Part shown: one piece after another, positions 46,170-58,919 of the stretch
Numbering within the stretch: the first letter of the stretch is position 1
Layout of the letters: each line of letters opens with the position of its first letter
DNA from: Limnanthes douglasii subsp. nivea
Taxonomy: Eukaryota > Streptophyta > Magnoliopsida > Brassicales > Limnanthaceae
Assembly: GCA_036936605.1 (NCBI GenBank)
Contig: JAUPFV010000005.1
Coordinates: 4,267,670 to 4,331,669 of the forward strand
Reading direction: 5' to 3'
DNA length: 64,000 nucleotides
Made by a program: the position numbers and the translations under genes
Notes under the pieces: model-generated
The model's database searches: none
Told to the model about the DNA's origin: nothing
Seen by the model: only the letters and a program-made list of their open reading frames with translations

Positions 46170-46600
46170 GCAAATATGAAGAAAGGATCAACAAAATGGC
46201 TAGCTAAGAGCATTGTCAAATGATAAAGTCATATAGTAAGATCGAAGCACAATGATGAGATATACGTTGATAATGAACTAATGCTAAAAGTAAGGCTTAA
46301 ACAAAGATAGAAAGAAACTATATGTAGTTCAAGATTTGAAACATGTGTAATGTACTACTAAAATACCCATAGTAGTTACGTGGTAAAATAGTAACTTTTT
46401 GTAATAAATAATCGAGACATGTCATAATATACATGTGTCACCCATCCTGAATAATTAGGAATAAGATAACTACAAATAGAAGCTCCAACTATTGTAAAAC
46501 TAAAGTTGATTCGTTGATTAATAATACTAATTTTTATATTTTTTTATTGGTCATCCGTAGTCTTATCTCTTTGACAATACACTAAATAAGAAATTCTCTC
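46170..46600 (+). repeat. LTR-like repeat of gypsy-Y (5' side)
   Basis: Homologous to 36820-37250. It precedes a plus-strand gag, as a 5' LTR should. No primer site was recognised after it. Confidence 0.55.
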
Positions 46601-46799
46601 GTAATATGTGACGTATTTTATGGGAAATATTTCTTCACATATGTTGTTCTTTTACCAAATAATAATGATTATATCATGAGTGATAAAAGAACGCTTTTAG
46701 GATACGTTTAGGGATCTCCAACAGTAAATTCTCAAAATATTGATTCGCCAGCTTGTGCGAACAACATCATAAAATGAAATCTGATGGTTACATTGTGAA

Positions 46800-47800
46800 C
46801 ATCAGTAACAATGCCTCTAATTCAAGAAGATAATATTGTTATAAGAAGAACATGGAATGTAATGACTAGTTCAATATTAGTTGCACTACCACAATAAGAC
46901 GTAATATTGGATATTATGAATGTTCAAAATTTGTTGACAAGTCTCAAAGGTAATTCGTTAAATTCTAATTTTCATTCTTTAGAGTTGCAACTAAATGAGT
47001 TAAGATTAAAACAATCAAAGAAAAATTTATTGCAAAACCAATGAGATGAAAAAAGTCAGAATCGGTTTGAGTTGATGACCAAAACTCTATAATTGATCAC
47101 CGAAAAAGTTATTTTGGGAGATGATACAAATTTTGTTGAAATGAATAAAGAAACTTTTATTCATAGAAAGTTAGTTGATTTTAAGGAAGGTAAAGTGGGG
47201 GTAAAATTGATGATTTAAGAAATAAAGCATCAACAAAATAAAATTAAAGTAACGGAAAAGAAAAAATGGTTGAAAAAAGATCAAAAGAATGATGTAAGAC
47301 TAAAATGGCTATGTAAATTTTGGCTGAATCTCTGATGACACAAACGATCTTAGAAGGAAAGTTACAAAAAAACATGACCTCTACAAAATGGAAAAATTTG
47401 ATAGAACAATGGATCCAAAGCATCACTTCATCAGTTTCATAATATTATGCTAGGATTCAATCTAGATGACAACGTACTGTGTGATGCTTTTTTAGTGACA
47501 GTTAAAGGGATGGAATTTACTTGATTTAACAAATTTTCACCATGATTAATTAACATCTTTTCATAGTTATGAACATTATGTCATTGCTCACAAAACATTA
47601 AAACGTGATTGGGGTCATATCATGACTCTATTTTGAAAGGATTAAGAATATTTAAGGGATTGTGTTCAAATATTTATAAATGAAATGAGTGCATTGGAAG
47701 GTTGTAATGAGAATGTATTTTTGGTGGAATTTAAAAGAGGATTGTCTTGTGATGGTAGCGTATTAGAGGATTTAATAAAATTCTCGTGAGGTGTATGGGA
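46800..47800 (+). pseudogene. gag of plus-strand gypsy relic gypsy-Y
   Basis: The recognisable core at 47400-47800 reads HHFISFIIMLGFNLDDNVLC, LVTVKGMEF and ENVFLVEFKRGLSCDGSVLE, across several frames. Upstream (46800-47400) is Lys/Gln-rich and coiled-coil-like. The EFKRGLS...LIKFS end is typical of Tat-type gag. Confidence 0.62.
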
Positions 47801-48289
47801 CAATTATTAGCACGAATGTAAATGTTTATAAAAGTATAAGATATAAAAAGAATAAAAAGCAATGCGTATTAAAATTAAAGAAAAAAAATATGGACTCATT
47901 GGAAAAAATAAAAATGTTGCTAAAAATATAAACATACCGTAATTTTCCTAGTACTATAATTTAAAGCAAAAGTTTGCTCAGCTGAATTCACCCGTAACGG
48001 TCATTTATGATAAGACAAAAGACTAGTTAAACTACCAAAATCCCAAACTTTTTTACACTGTGCATCTCACAATGACCATGGACATTCAATATAGGATTAT
48101 TTTCACTTAAAATATGAGATTTTAAAATTGATTGCTAATGGGGGATTTGTTCAATTTATTATATAAAAGTAATAAGTAAAAACGTTTGAAGAGGGAAAAG
48201 AAATATAACCATTAAGAATCTTATATTATCATTGGGCATGATACGTTATCGAGAACTACTAATTCATCAAGAAACATATATATAAAATA

Positions 48290-48800
48290 TCAAGAGGTTC
48301 ATTTAGTAAATTAGTCATCTTTGCATCTACAACTTTATCATATGCTGATGATAATTTAAGAGGATTAATGACATATTACGAAGATGGTTTATTACTAACA
48401 CTTGCTATAACTGAAGTACCAGTAATATGGGTAATAGTGGACATTGGAATTTCAACTAATATATTTTATAAATAATTATATAACAGGGTGACAGAAGTTG
48501 CACGCTTTAAAAAATACTGACAAAAATCTAGTTAGTTTTGCTTGACAATCAAGTGATTGCATCGGAGAAATAGATCTAGTTGTATTTTTCGAGAAAGATA
48601 AAACATATAAAAGTGACTACATTGTTAATGATCGTTAATACTCCGAGTTATTATAGTGCCATTTTAGGGTGACCTTGGTTACACAGAATAGAGTCAGTAA
48701 CATCATCCCACCATCAGTGTATCAAGTATGTGATATATGGGAAAATAGAAGTAGTTCGGGGAAGCTAACGTAGAGCTAGAGATTATCATTCTTTGTCATT
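48290..48800 (+). pseudogene. Protease relic of gypsy-Y
   Basis: Matches 32500-32760 and 34739-35060 without the 1978-bp insertion, reading from a KRINDIL stretch to CIKYVIYGK. It provides the empty site for that insertion. Many stops. Confidence 0.6.
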
Positions 48801-49730
48801 AGCTTCGGAAAATACAGTGCAATAGTAATGACAAGGATTTTGATGGGTGCGCTGATTGAAAAATATTATAAACTCCTAGTTGTAGTAAATGCAAGTAAAT
48901 ACTATATATGGTAAAGAGAAGAAAATTTGTTTAAAAAATATTATAGTTGAAAATTAAATGGTTAGTTTATAGAAATTTGATTTTGAATTCAAAATCAAGA
49001 CAAAGAATTAATTTGATTTGATAATAGTTGATTAGAAAAACAATGGGGTATAAAGTTCAAGCTGACAGATTTTGAATATAAATGGGAGTGAGATCAGTGT
49101 TAGCTTAATGAAAATAAGAGAGTGTAATGAAGCGAATTATTAAGATTATACAATGAAATTGTGTTATCCGCTATATAATTATCTTGAATAATGTGAAGTG
49201 AAAGTTTTTAAAATTTATTGTAAAAAAAATATTTATTTGTTGTTGGTTTTTAAAGTAATACAGAGAAGCCAAGCAATTGAAAATGTTAAATACGACCAAT
49301 TCTTACCGTCGGACAAGTTATAATATTAAGAATTATGTTTGTAACCTACAAAATATATTGTCCTTTAATAGTGTCTATCTTCAATAAACTGTACCACGAA
49401 TAATACAAGCTGATTTTAAGCTTGGAGTTCTTTGGTTTTTTTAAGATGGTTGTAATGAATCTTGGTAGTGAGATTTTTTGTGTGGATGATACGTGATTTT
49501 TCATTAGAGGATACTTGTAGAATCATTATGAATTAGATATCATGTTGTAAAAAAATATTTGAAGTTTTATATCAATATTAATCAACATATATTAGATCTC
49601 ATAATTTCAATTTTCATTAAAGGAATATATGTTTCAAGAAACCATTAAATGTTTGTTAAAATACATAAATAGTTAGATATTCATCACTTAACAATATTAA
49701 AATCTTTTAATGAATATTATAGATCAAACT
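48801..49730. other. AT-rich interval, nothing recognised
   Basis: No ORF over 60 codons, no repeat boundary and no RNA gene is seen. Confidence 0.5.
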
Positions 49731-50142
49731 GTTGTGAGCGGCAAAAGTGACATAAGTTAGAAAATTATAATACTATTATAAATAATAGGCTCATATGACA
49801 ATAAGCCAATGACAACTGAGAAGCTTAAAAGGTTACACATGTATAGTTATTGATAAGGATATAAAATATTGATGACCATAATGTAATAAATAAAATCTTA
49901 TGTAAAAAGTTTTATAGTTAAGTGATAGATTTAAAGTCTTATATGAACATAAAAGACTAACAAGTAATAAAATCTTTTATGTAACTAATTCTGTTACACA
50001 AGTCTTGACGGTTATATATAATGGCCAATGTTGAACTTATAAAGATGAACTTTCACTTGTGAACACTCTTCTTATGTTTTACTTTCCCTCTAAATTAACT
50101 TCACTCTTTCTCTCTCTCTAGAACCACATTTAATCCTCACCG
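49731..50142 (+). repeat. 5' LTR of a plus-strand Tat element
   Basis: TGTTGTGAGCGGC to AATCCTCACCG, about 412 bp, close to the 404-bp gypsy-1 LTR. The inner end CCTCACC precedes a PBS (50145-50162, TTGACGACCACAATGGGA) that matches gypsy-1 with two changes. TATATAA lies near 50012. The outer end is an estimate. Confidence 0.6.
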
Positions 50143-50274
50143 AATTGACGACCACAATGGGAGTTGATCGATCAGTATATTGATTTCGTGATAAAAAACA
50201 ATAAGCAATTGATATACTGATTCGTCTTAGTTGTTCTTAATCGATTCTTTGTAGCTTGTTTGGCTCGATAATGG

Positions 50275-51085
50275 AACCAATGAATGAAAACAATCATTTG
50301 GTTTGAAAGAAAATCGAGACACTAAGATCTGATTTGCAAGAGGATAAGGGAAGGAAGATGAATTAATCCTAATTCGTCAGACTAACTATAACATCGAAAC
50401 TCGAATGAATCCGTTATTGGATAAAATCACAGATTTAAATGAGAAGTATGATCAAAGAGAGCAATATATTCAATCAGGTAGGCTAAAGTCTGAGGTAAGA
50501 CAAATGGATGAAAAGAACGATATGGACAGCCAATTATCGATCTTGTATAGCTCGCCAAGTTCGAAGTGAGCAGAATAGAACACATTTTGAATCTAATAAA
50601 GAGTGTCATACTTCACGAAAAGAGAAAAAGGACAAGCATAGATATATTACGTTCAATGACGATGAGTTGAACAATTCAGCATCTGAGTATAAGAGGTACC
50701 GGGGATTTTCGAAAGAAGGAAAAAGTCGGCCTTGAAAGTCACGGAAAGAATATAAATCGTACCACGTTGTTTGAGGGAAGCAAAGTGGTGTGAAGGGAAT
50801 ATTTCAAATCAATACACAAGAATAAATTATCATAATTTGTATGTTGTCATGGGAACAGGAAATGATAATCAATATGTTCAAGGAGTTGACTAGAGAAATT
50901 TTCCCTTGACAACTGAGATAAGGTCTATCACTCTTCTAAAAAGGTTCTATATCTTTAAGATCAAAAAGTTCGATGGGATGTAAGATCTCGATGACCACAT
51001 CGAACAGTTTAAGAACTACATGACTAGCTTCAAAGATAATCATAGGCTGGTATGTAGAGCCTTCTCTCAAAGTGATGCATGGTAC
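50275..51085 (+). pseudogene. gag fragment of plus-strand Tat element
   Basis: Reads KFDGM, DLDDHIEQFKNYMTSF and RLVCRAFSQSDAWYHHM, equivalent to the gypsy-1 gag KYDGSTDQDNHLEQFKNFM...CRAFSQS...KWY. An upstream basic region (SRKEKKDKHRYITFNDDELN) is the gag N-terminal part. It ends at the copia fragment at about 51090; everything downstream is missing. Confidence 0.7.
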
Positions 51086-51089
51086 CATC

Positions 51090-52050
51090 ATATGCAAGTA
51101 ACTGATTGAACTCATTAGATGTATATTCACTCCATAAGTCACACCTGAAGCATTTTATTACAACAGAATGTTGAGGCTTAACAAGTGCCCGAAATTCTCT
51201 ATATATTCAAATAAAATATAATCTATGTTTGAGAAGGTAAACCCAAGTATATCCAGTATAATCATTGATGAAAGAAACATGGAAGAACCAACCACCATTT
51301 GTGCATGAGATGGACCCCATCCATCAGAATGTATAATATAAAATAAAGCAATAGAAGAAGTGACACTTTTATTAAACAGTAACGCCAAAAATTTGCAAGT
51401 TTACAACCACTACAATCCGAGATATTTCAAATGTTTAACTGACCTAAAGCACTTATATAGATTAAAATTTTTAAACGCGATGCAAATACATGTCCTAAAC
51501 GAGAATACCAAAGAAAAAACTTAGATGATGAATGATTTAAACGAAACAAAAACAAATCAACACTAGAGGCAGCAATATGAGTCAAGTATGTTTTTCCATT
51601 ATCAACACCATAAACATCCACATGTTACTTCGAGTTTCTCTAAAAACATAAAGTTCCCATATTTTATGACCTGTCGCAATCACTCTACGAGTCTTTTGAT
51701 TTTGTATAGCACAAACACAATTAGAAAACAAAACACAATAACTAGATTTACACAATAAACTAACCAGAATAAGATTCAAAGCAAAGGTGGGAACGTAGTA
51801 AACATCGGATAGTGATATATGAGGGGTACAAATAGAGTCAATAACCTCTACTCACATTGGTGTAGCACTAGTAGGCAAAATAGATATGGGTAAAACATGA
51901 GACAACGAAACAAAGTTTGACATGTGAGGTGACATATGATGAGACGCACCTGAATCCAAAATCTACATACAATGATGAATCAATACCTTAAGTGGAAGAT
52001 GAGGACATACCTAAAAGGTATGTAGATGTAGAGATAACAAAGTTCTTCTT
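51090..52050 (-). pseudogene. Copia fragment (protease, pre-integrase, integrase start)
   Basis: From 51965 down: ILDSGASHHMSPHMSNFVSL (protease site), YYVPTFALNLILVSLL, LWYSRLGHVFASRL (pre-integrase), IIHSDGWGPS (first integrase D), and a damaged second-D region near 51130 (SEYTSNEF). Broken by stops. It abuts segmental duplication copy II and may be part of it. Confidence 0.78.
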
Positions 52051-52331
52051 ATCAGTTTGTTACTAGTATATTGTAAAAAAACATGTTTTCCTATCATATT
52101 CCCAATAAGATCCACAATCTCTAATTGAACAAAATTAAACAATCAAGAGATATCAAGTGCAAATTAAAGAAATCAAATCAAAATCTTAATCAAACCCCAA
52201 ATCAAAAATCAAACCATGTCCAAATTCAAAATCTGAGTGGTCCGACAAAATCAAATCAAATCCAAATCTAAGTGCGACTACCAAGTTTAAATATCAAATT
52301 AAATCCAATCCAATTTCCAATTTCCAATTTC

Positions 52332-52407
52332 GAATCAAAATCAAAATCAAAATCAAAACCAAAAGTCAAAATCAAAATCAAAATCAAAATCAAAATCAAA
52401 ATCAAAG
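52332..52407. repeat. Hexanucleotide repeat (AATCAA)n, copy II
   Basis: Interrupted by ACCAAAAG near 52357; orthologous within the duplication to 9415-9476. Confidence 0.85.
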
Positions 52408-53596
52408 TCAAATTGAATTCACGGTTTTACCAACAAAACTGTTGCACGCTTCTAGTAGTGATTTCTCTTGAAGCGTAGCACTGACTTATATTCCAACCAG
52501 TCAGATTGAAGGATTGGATGTCTGGAACACACTCTCCAAAATTCAGCAAACCATGCATTGTTTGCCTTTCGATCAGATCGTTTGATTGGGACACAATAGA
52601 TCTGAAAACTGAAAACTGTATCTCTTCTAATGAATTCGTGACCCAAACAATTATAAAAAAAATTAAATCGAACAACAATAGAACAAATTGGAAACTACAC
52701 AAAATCATATCCAAAACAAAACAAAAATCTAACTGAAATCACAATCTAAATCGAAATAAAAAACCAATGGAGCTCTTAAGACCAACGTCTTTTTTTTAGG
52801 ATAAACTAAACTTTCTCCTTTTAATTAAATAGATTGTTTAATTACAAAATAATGGTAAGCATTAAATTAATTAGTATCAAATCAGTGTAATATTTCACTA
52901 TAATATTGCAATACTAAATGTAATGAATTCTCTACAATAATTTCACCAATTAATTCTCTCCAACTAATTCAATTAAATCTCTGGTGATTTTTTCAATTAA
53001 ATTAATTTGCTAATCCAATTTCACCAATTAATCAAGTGCAATCACACCAATTAATTACTTACCATTCACCTCGATTCACATATTTTAGTGTTTATCAATT
53101 AATTCACTTGCAATTTCACCAATTAATTCAATTACAAAATCTTAGATAACTCAGTATATTTTTCCCTACAAAATCAAAGCAATAATATAACTCAAATAAC
53201 TATAGATTATACATTTATCGAATAATAACACATATAACCTATTAGATTATTTCCTCGCAAATCAAAGCAATAACACAACCCTCTATCGAATTTTAATTTT
53301 TTTATTAATCCAATTCGCAAACCAAAATTATCCAACATAGCCAATTTTTTTTAATAAATTCCACTCCAAACCAAAAACTAATAATTTCATGTTAAATAAA
53401 AAAAAATATCGTTTAAAAACAACTATAATTTTTGTATTATTTACATAATATATATAATTTTATTTATATAAATATAATAAATGGCTAATAGACTTGAACC
53501 TTATACTTTTTGATGATATATCATTTACCATATATATCTCCAATATATATTAGCGATATTCTATGATATTTTTCTTATATACTTTTATGATATATC

Positions 53597-53610
<14 letters not shown>

Positions 53611-53683
<73 letters not shown>

Positions 53684-53781
53684 AATATATATTAGCGATA
53701 TCCGATTTATTTTCCTAGTCATTAGAGTATACAGTTGGCCAGATCTTTGATCGAGTCTAGTACAAATATTTAACGAATATC

Positions 53782-53828
<47 letters not shown>
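53611..53828. repeat. Two (TA)n tracts flanking a duplicated 98-bp block
   Basis: TA tracts occupy 53611-53681 and 53785-53828. The block TCCAATATATATTAGCGATA... (53681-53778) is repeated at 53828-53925, so a TA-plus-block unit was tandemly duplicated. Copy I has a single short version. Confidence 0.85.
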
Positions 53829-53830
<2 letters not shown>

Positions 53831-54097
53831 AATATATATTAGCGATATCCGATTTATTTTCCTAGTCATTAGAGTATACAGTTGGCCAGATCTTTGATCG
53901 AGTCTAGTACAAATATTTAACGAATTAACTATTTACATCTTTATATTGTTAATGAAATAAATATAAATCATCATCAAAATACATAATAATTTAATTTATA
54001 AAAATCAAGAGTAAAAAGAAGAAGTAACCCACTATATCAAAGGATTCGTTAGACATTTAATGAACTAGATTAAAACTTTAAGATCACACAATAGATT

Positions 54098-54273
54098 GTA
54101 AAATTTATGTCTAGAGGATTCAAAGATCCTGCAGTTGTAAAATTTATGTCTAGAGGATTCAAAGATCCTGCAGAAACATAACCACGTAAAATTTATGTCT
54201 AGAGGATTCAAAGATCCTGCAGTTGTAAAATTTATGTCTAGAGGATTCAAAGATCCTGCAGAAACATAACCAC
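54098..54273. repeat. 88-bp tandem duplication with internal 37-bp repeat
   Basis: Four copies of GTAAAATTTATGTCTAGAGG...CTGCAG (54098, 54137, 54186, 54225). In minus-strand translation it repeats AGSLNPLDINF and, in another frame, RIFESSRHKFYN. Copy I has one unit. Confidence 0.92.
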
Positions 54274-54454
54274 GTAAATCCATAACAAAAAATACCACTA
54301 CAGAAACATCGAAGTTTAGCGTAGGGAATCCACTCGCTTTAGCAAAATAAAATATAGGTTTAGATCTATTTGTCTTCGGAGGCTTGACAATTCTTTTAAC
54401 ATTTTGTGGCTACGATAGATGTTCACTTTTTTATTAGCTTGATGACAAACGATT

Positions 54455-54807
54455 TGATGACGCGGCGGAAACAGAAGAAGGAAACAGAAGAAGAAACAAC
54501 GATAGCTGAAACCCTAATCTAAGGGTAACATGATGAAACCCTAATTCTAAGGGTAACAAAGACTGAAATTTTCAGAGATAAAAATATATTATTCCAAAAA
54601 CTTAAAATAACTTAAGGCATAAGAGGCTTTATATAATAGCTTCTCAAAACCCTAAATTAGAATACAAGAAAATAAAATAAATATTCTAAAATAATATAAA
54701 ATAAAATAAAATCTTAATATAATTATATTTGATTTAAATACATAAGATATTTGAATAAAATAAAATAAAATTACAAAGGCTTTTGTTTGGACTTTCTGGC
54801 TACATCA
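54455..54807 (-). repeat. TRIM-2 3' LTR
   Basis: TGATGACGCGGCGGAAAC to CTGGCTACATCA. It has a partial extra GGAAACAGAAGAAG near its start compared with the other LTR. Confidence 0.85.
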
Positions 54808-55312
54808 TCCTCTTCTGGTTGACAAGAATTCGTCCTCGAATTCACAGCACCATCACCATCAATAACCTAAATTATATATTTTATTTGGTTCAATCGTTAC
54901 ATTGGGAATTATAATTGTTGACTTTATCATAATAAGAAAATTCTTCTCGAGTGTTCCTTATTCGAAGTCACATTGAAGACATCCAGTTGAAGGACAAAAA
55001 TAGTTTCGAAAACCTTTTCATAGCCTGAAGACAACATCCCCATGTCCAGTTGATGAAAAAATGGTTTTGAAAACCTCTTCATAGCCTGAGACAGCATCTC
55101 GATAAGCAATATTTACCTTGATTCGACAATCAGAAGTCAATTTAAACTCCTTCAGTAACCGGTCAATATGATCGTCATTGAAACGCCTAGTGTGTCTCCC
55201 TCATACCAAATGATCTTTGAGATCTTCATGGCCGTATGTTGTTCTCTCCTTTAGACCTTGAATCAGATGAAATCAAGATTCAGAAACATGCTTGACCCGT
55301 AGCAGGAACTGA

Positions 55313-55324
55313 GGCTCTGATACC
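55313..55324 (-). promoter_or_regulatory. TRIM-2 primer binding site
   Basis: TGGTATCAGAGC on the minus strand, four bases from the LTR start. Confidence 0.82.
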
Positions 55325-55328
55325 AAAC

Positions 55329-55654
55329 TGATGACGCGTCGGAAACAGAAGAAGAAACAACGATAGATGAAACCCTAATCTAAGGGTAACATGATGAAAC
55401 CCTAATTCCAAGGGTAACAAAGACTGAAATTTTCAGAGATAAAAATATATTATTCAAAAAACTTAAAATAACTTAAGGCATAAGAGGCTTTATATAATAG
55501 CTTCTCAAAACCCTAAATTAGAATATAAGGAAATAAAATAAATATTCTAAAATAAAATCTTAATATAATTAGATTTGATTTAAATACATAAGATATTTGA
55601 ATAAAATAAAATAAAATTACAAAGGCTTTTGTTTGGACTTTCTGGGTTACATCA
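55329..55654 (-). repeat. TRIM-2 5' LTR
   Basis: TGATGACGCGTCGGAAAC to TGGGTTACATCA; differs from the 3' LTR by small indels, notably around AATAATATAAAATA. Confidence 0.85.
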
Positions 55655-56860
55655 CGACTACAGCACGGGGGATTGGGAAAGCAAGAGTTCCACAAACTTC
55701 ATTGCACAACTCCCGCTCGAAAACTCTTCTATCTTCACGGCTTTCAGTTTTGAAGCACTAAATGACCTTTTTACTACATCATTTAGCTTTCCAAGTGAAG
55801 AGGACACCTATAAATAACAAAATCACATTAGATATACTAAGAAGGACGTACTCTCTTCATCACAATAATGAGACTTACCTGAAGATCACATCAAATATGT
55901 TATAGAAGGCATACAATCTTAATAAAAACAATCAGACTTATCACTTATCCCAACATTAATGAAAAGTGTACCCAAATTCGGATAGTTAGATTTCAAATAG
56001 ACTAAGAAGACATCTCGATTGAATCTCCAAAATCTAAATCTTCTAAGTGAAGATGCTGAATATTAACTAAAACACAAGGTTTGGTCTTAAGAGCCGCCAA
56101 TATTTTCTGAGCAATAGAAGAACCTAAACATTAATGTCAAATATAAAAAAGATAACGTGAAACGAAACAAATCATACATAAATGAGGAAATAAAAGATTA
56201 CCATCAACTCATACATAGATCAAGAAATAAAAGACCACCAAGGATCGATATTCGTGTAGTTTTCACCTTCTGAAAGAGAAAAGTAAATACGCGTATTGAT
56301 CCGGAATGCTGAAGCAAAATTTGATCGAAAACGTTTACAAATTGTTGGCTTCTGATATTCAACTCAGAAATTGTATGGATGGGCAATGAGACCCACTTAG
56401 ACCTCCATTTCTTAGATAGGATACTTGTTCTTGCTGCTTCTTCGATTGGAAGTTTAGAGAGGATGATGTCCATTACACCAACGGGTAAGGTGCTGATTCG
56501 GTCCGAATTTGATTCCATAATCTTCTTTGAGTTGTACCTTTTGAGTATCTAACAAAACCTTAAACACAGTCACAATAAGTCTGGATTTAAAAGAGAACGT
56601 TAAAAAACAACGGAAGAGACACGAGATTACCTGAATGCTTAACCATAGTACTCTTTTGGTAGTGTTTACGTATATTTATATTGAAAATAGATATCAATGG
56701 TTTACTTAATTATGAGAAATGAATTGTTTACTTAAACATGAGTAAACGATGAGACGTATTGACCGATACAAATGGCTGAACTGAAAGACTATTTGATAAA
56801 CCTTTTCATTTTCTAACGTGACAATTAAGACCATATCTGTTCAAATGACAATAGCACTAC

Positions 56861-57212
56861 TGTTATAAAAATACTTTGCAATTATCACAAAATGGCTCAA
56901 GCACAAAAATATATACTAAGGAAAGGTTTAAATGAAACACAGGATTTAACGTGGTTTGACAATTGTCTACGTCCACGGGCGCCGCCAGAGAAAGAGTTTC
57001 ACTATGATAGAAAAGGTTACAGATTTCAGATTGTGTTTTGTGTCGCCCTAGTAATCTATTTATAGGGAATTAATAGACTTACTAGACTATGGGCCTAATG
57101 GGTTCATACCACAAGACTAACTCAAGTGATTGGACAATATCACTATCACAACACAAAACTGTACTGCCGGACACAGTACACTGTCAAGGCACTATTCGAC
57201 TCATTCACAACA
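56861..57212 (-). repeat. copia-3 3' LTR (352 bp)
   Basis: TGTTATAAAAATACTTTGC to TCATTCACAACA. TATAAATA on the minus strand at 57064-57057. The PPT CCTCAAGGGGAAGATT (57213-57228, minus strand) abuts it. Confidence 0.92.
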
Positions 57213-57298
57213 AATCTTCCCCTTGAGGTGAATATCATTTCTTCACTATCAACAAAGAATCTTCTCTTCTTCTGACTCACCAAATGCCCTTAAGGTAT

Positions 57299-58111
57299 TC
57301 ACTCTATAGTACGAACACCGATCCAGTTTAGGAACTCCCTAAACTTTCGAACTGATACTACCTTGGTCATTATATCTGCTGGATTATCGTGTGTAGACAC
57401 TTTCTTCATATCAACAATTCCCTTTGATATTATATCACGAATAAAATAATACCTGGCATCTATGTGCTTTGTACGCTCATGGTACATCTGGTTCTCTGTA
57501 AGGTGTATGGCGCTTTGACTGTCACAAAACACTTTTGTAGTACTCCTATCCAAGCCCAAATATGCCACCAAACCTTGCAACCATATTGCCTCTTTAAATT
57601 CTTCTGTTACTGCCATGTACTCTGTCTCTGTTGTAGACAAAGCTACAGTAGCTTGCAACTGTGCTTTCCAACTGATCGCACTCTCAGCTAGAGTAAATAC
57701 ATATCCTGTCAGAGATCTTCTTTTATCCATATCACCTGCAAAATCAGAATCAACAAAACCAACCAATGATCCTGCAACATCATTCAGCGATTCACCAATA
57801 TCGGTTTTGTTAAAAGTTAAGCCAACGTTCATAGTATGCTTCAGATACCGAAGTATCCATTTCACTGCCTGACAGTTTTCTTTCCCAGGACATCCCATGT
57901 ACCTGCTAACTACACTAACCGCATGTGAAATATCAGGACGTGTGCATACCATAGCATACATGATACTATCAACTGCAATTGCATATGAAACCTTTGACAT
58001 TTGTTCCAACTCATCATCGTCCTTGGCCGCTCCTACTGCAGACAACTTGAAATGAGTAACAAAAGGAATGCTAACTGTTTTAGCATCAAACATGTTGAAT
58101 CTTTTTAACAC
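57299..58111 (-). pseudogene. copia-3 RNase H
   Basis: VCTRPDISHAVSVVSRYM, the GFVDSDFAGDMDKRRSLTGY motif, STTETEYMAVTEEFKEAIWL, KVFCDSQSAIHL and the end THDNPADIMTKVVSVRKF. Catalytic D, E and D are all kept. The frame is open for 270 residues; a stop at 58112 separates it from RT. Confidence 0.9.
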
Positions 58112-58114
58112 TTT

Positions 58115-58919
58115 CTAAATATAGCTTCGTTGAGACAAGTGTAATGATCCTAAATTTATGTTCCTGATAATCTCCATACCAAGAATTTTCTTTGCTCTAC
58201 CCAGATCCTTCATCTCAAACTCGGCACTAAGATGCTTCTTTAACTGCACAATGTGTGACATAACAAGCAGCAATAAGCATATCATCCACATACAACAACA
58301 AGTAAACATAAGAATCATCTGACATCTTTTGATGATACACACAACTATCATATGGACTCCTCGTGAACCCTTTTGACACCATGAATGTATCAAAACGTTT
58401 GTACCATTGCCTAGGTGACTGTTTCAAACAATACAGTGACTTTTTCAGCAGACAGACTTTGTCCTCCATATTAGGTTCGATAAATTCCTCTGGTTGTCTC
58501 ATGTAGATTTGCTCCTCCAATTCACCATGTAGAAACGCAGTCTTCACATCCAACTACTCAAGCTCTAAATCTTGCAAAACTACTATGGCTAACAAAACTC
58601 GAATCGAACTATGCTTCACCACTGGAGAAAACACTTCATTGAAGTCGATTCCTTCCCTTTGAGTAAAACCCTTAGCAACCAATCTTGCTTTGAATCGAGA
58701 TGCCTCAACCCTTGGATTACCTTCCTTTTTCTTAAACACCCATTTACTGCCTACTATCTTTTGTCCTTTAGGCAAGTCAACAAGCTTCCATGTTTGATTC
58801 TTATGAAGAGATTCAATCTCTTCCCCCATAGCACCAATCCATCGATCTGCCTCTGAACTCGCTATAGCTACTAGGTTCCTGCATCTCAACTTCTTCTGCA
58901 ACTGACAGAGCATATGCAA
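58115..58919 (-). pseudogene. copia-3 reverse transcriptase
   Basis: Starts near [19 protein letters not shown], then [29 protein letters not shown], a TAG at 58554-58556, LDVKTAFLHGELEEQIYMRQ, LYCLKQSPRQWYKRFD, and the catalytic LLLYVDDMLIA. A frameshift near 58255 leads to LSAEFEMKDLGRAKKILGME. The TAG sits where relatives have a Gln codon. Confidence 0.88.

Larger units (their letters stand above)
54455..55654 (-). mobile_element. TRIM-2: non-autonomous LTR element
   Basis: Outer ends TGATGACGCG and TTACATCA; flanks CGATT (54450-54454) and CGACT (55655-55659), and the uninterrupted site in copy I is CGACT. LTRs are 54455-54807 and 55329-55654. The 521-bp internal region has an initiator-Met-type PBS and no pol domain. 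It includes a duplicated TCCAGTTGATGAAAAAATGG-like segment. The LTRs share no sequence with TRIM-1, so this is a separate family. Confidence 0.85.
52054..56200. repeat. Segmental duplication, copy II
   Basis: Collinear with 9125-13018. Specific to this copy: TRIM-2, two long TA tracts with a 98-bp duplication between them, an 88-bp tandem duplication, and a large deletion in the LRR exon. It lacks TRIM-1 and so shows its empty site (TCCACTCCAAACC, about 53365-53377). Confidence 0.85.
54060..56518 (-). pseudogene. F-box/FBD gene relic II, interrupted by TRIM-2
   Basis: The F-box exon at 56518-56204 begins MESNSDRISTLPVGVMDIIL and continues KLPIEEAARTSILSKKWRSK, a good plant F-box, then NVFDQILLQHSGSIRVFTFL. 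It then leaves the LRR region, which is deleted, and reaches the splice-donor area near 56200. The middle exon is at about 56090-55980. The FBD exon starts near 55800 with LKAVKIEEFSSGSCAMKFVE and is split by TRIM-2 (54455-55654). The remaining tail holds the 88-bp tandem repeat. This relic has the only recognisable F-box N-terminus in frame; the upstream 56520-56860 may be its promoter. Confidence 0.78.

Noticed and set aside
53611..53828. Matrix attachment or replication origin in the TA tracts
   Set aside because: Only simple TA repeats are visible; no independent evidence for such a role.
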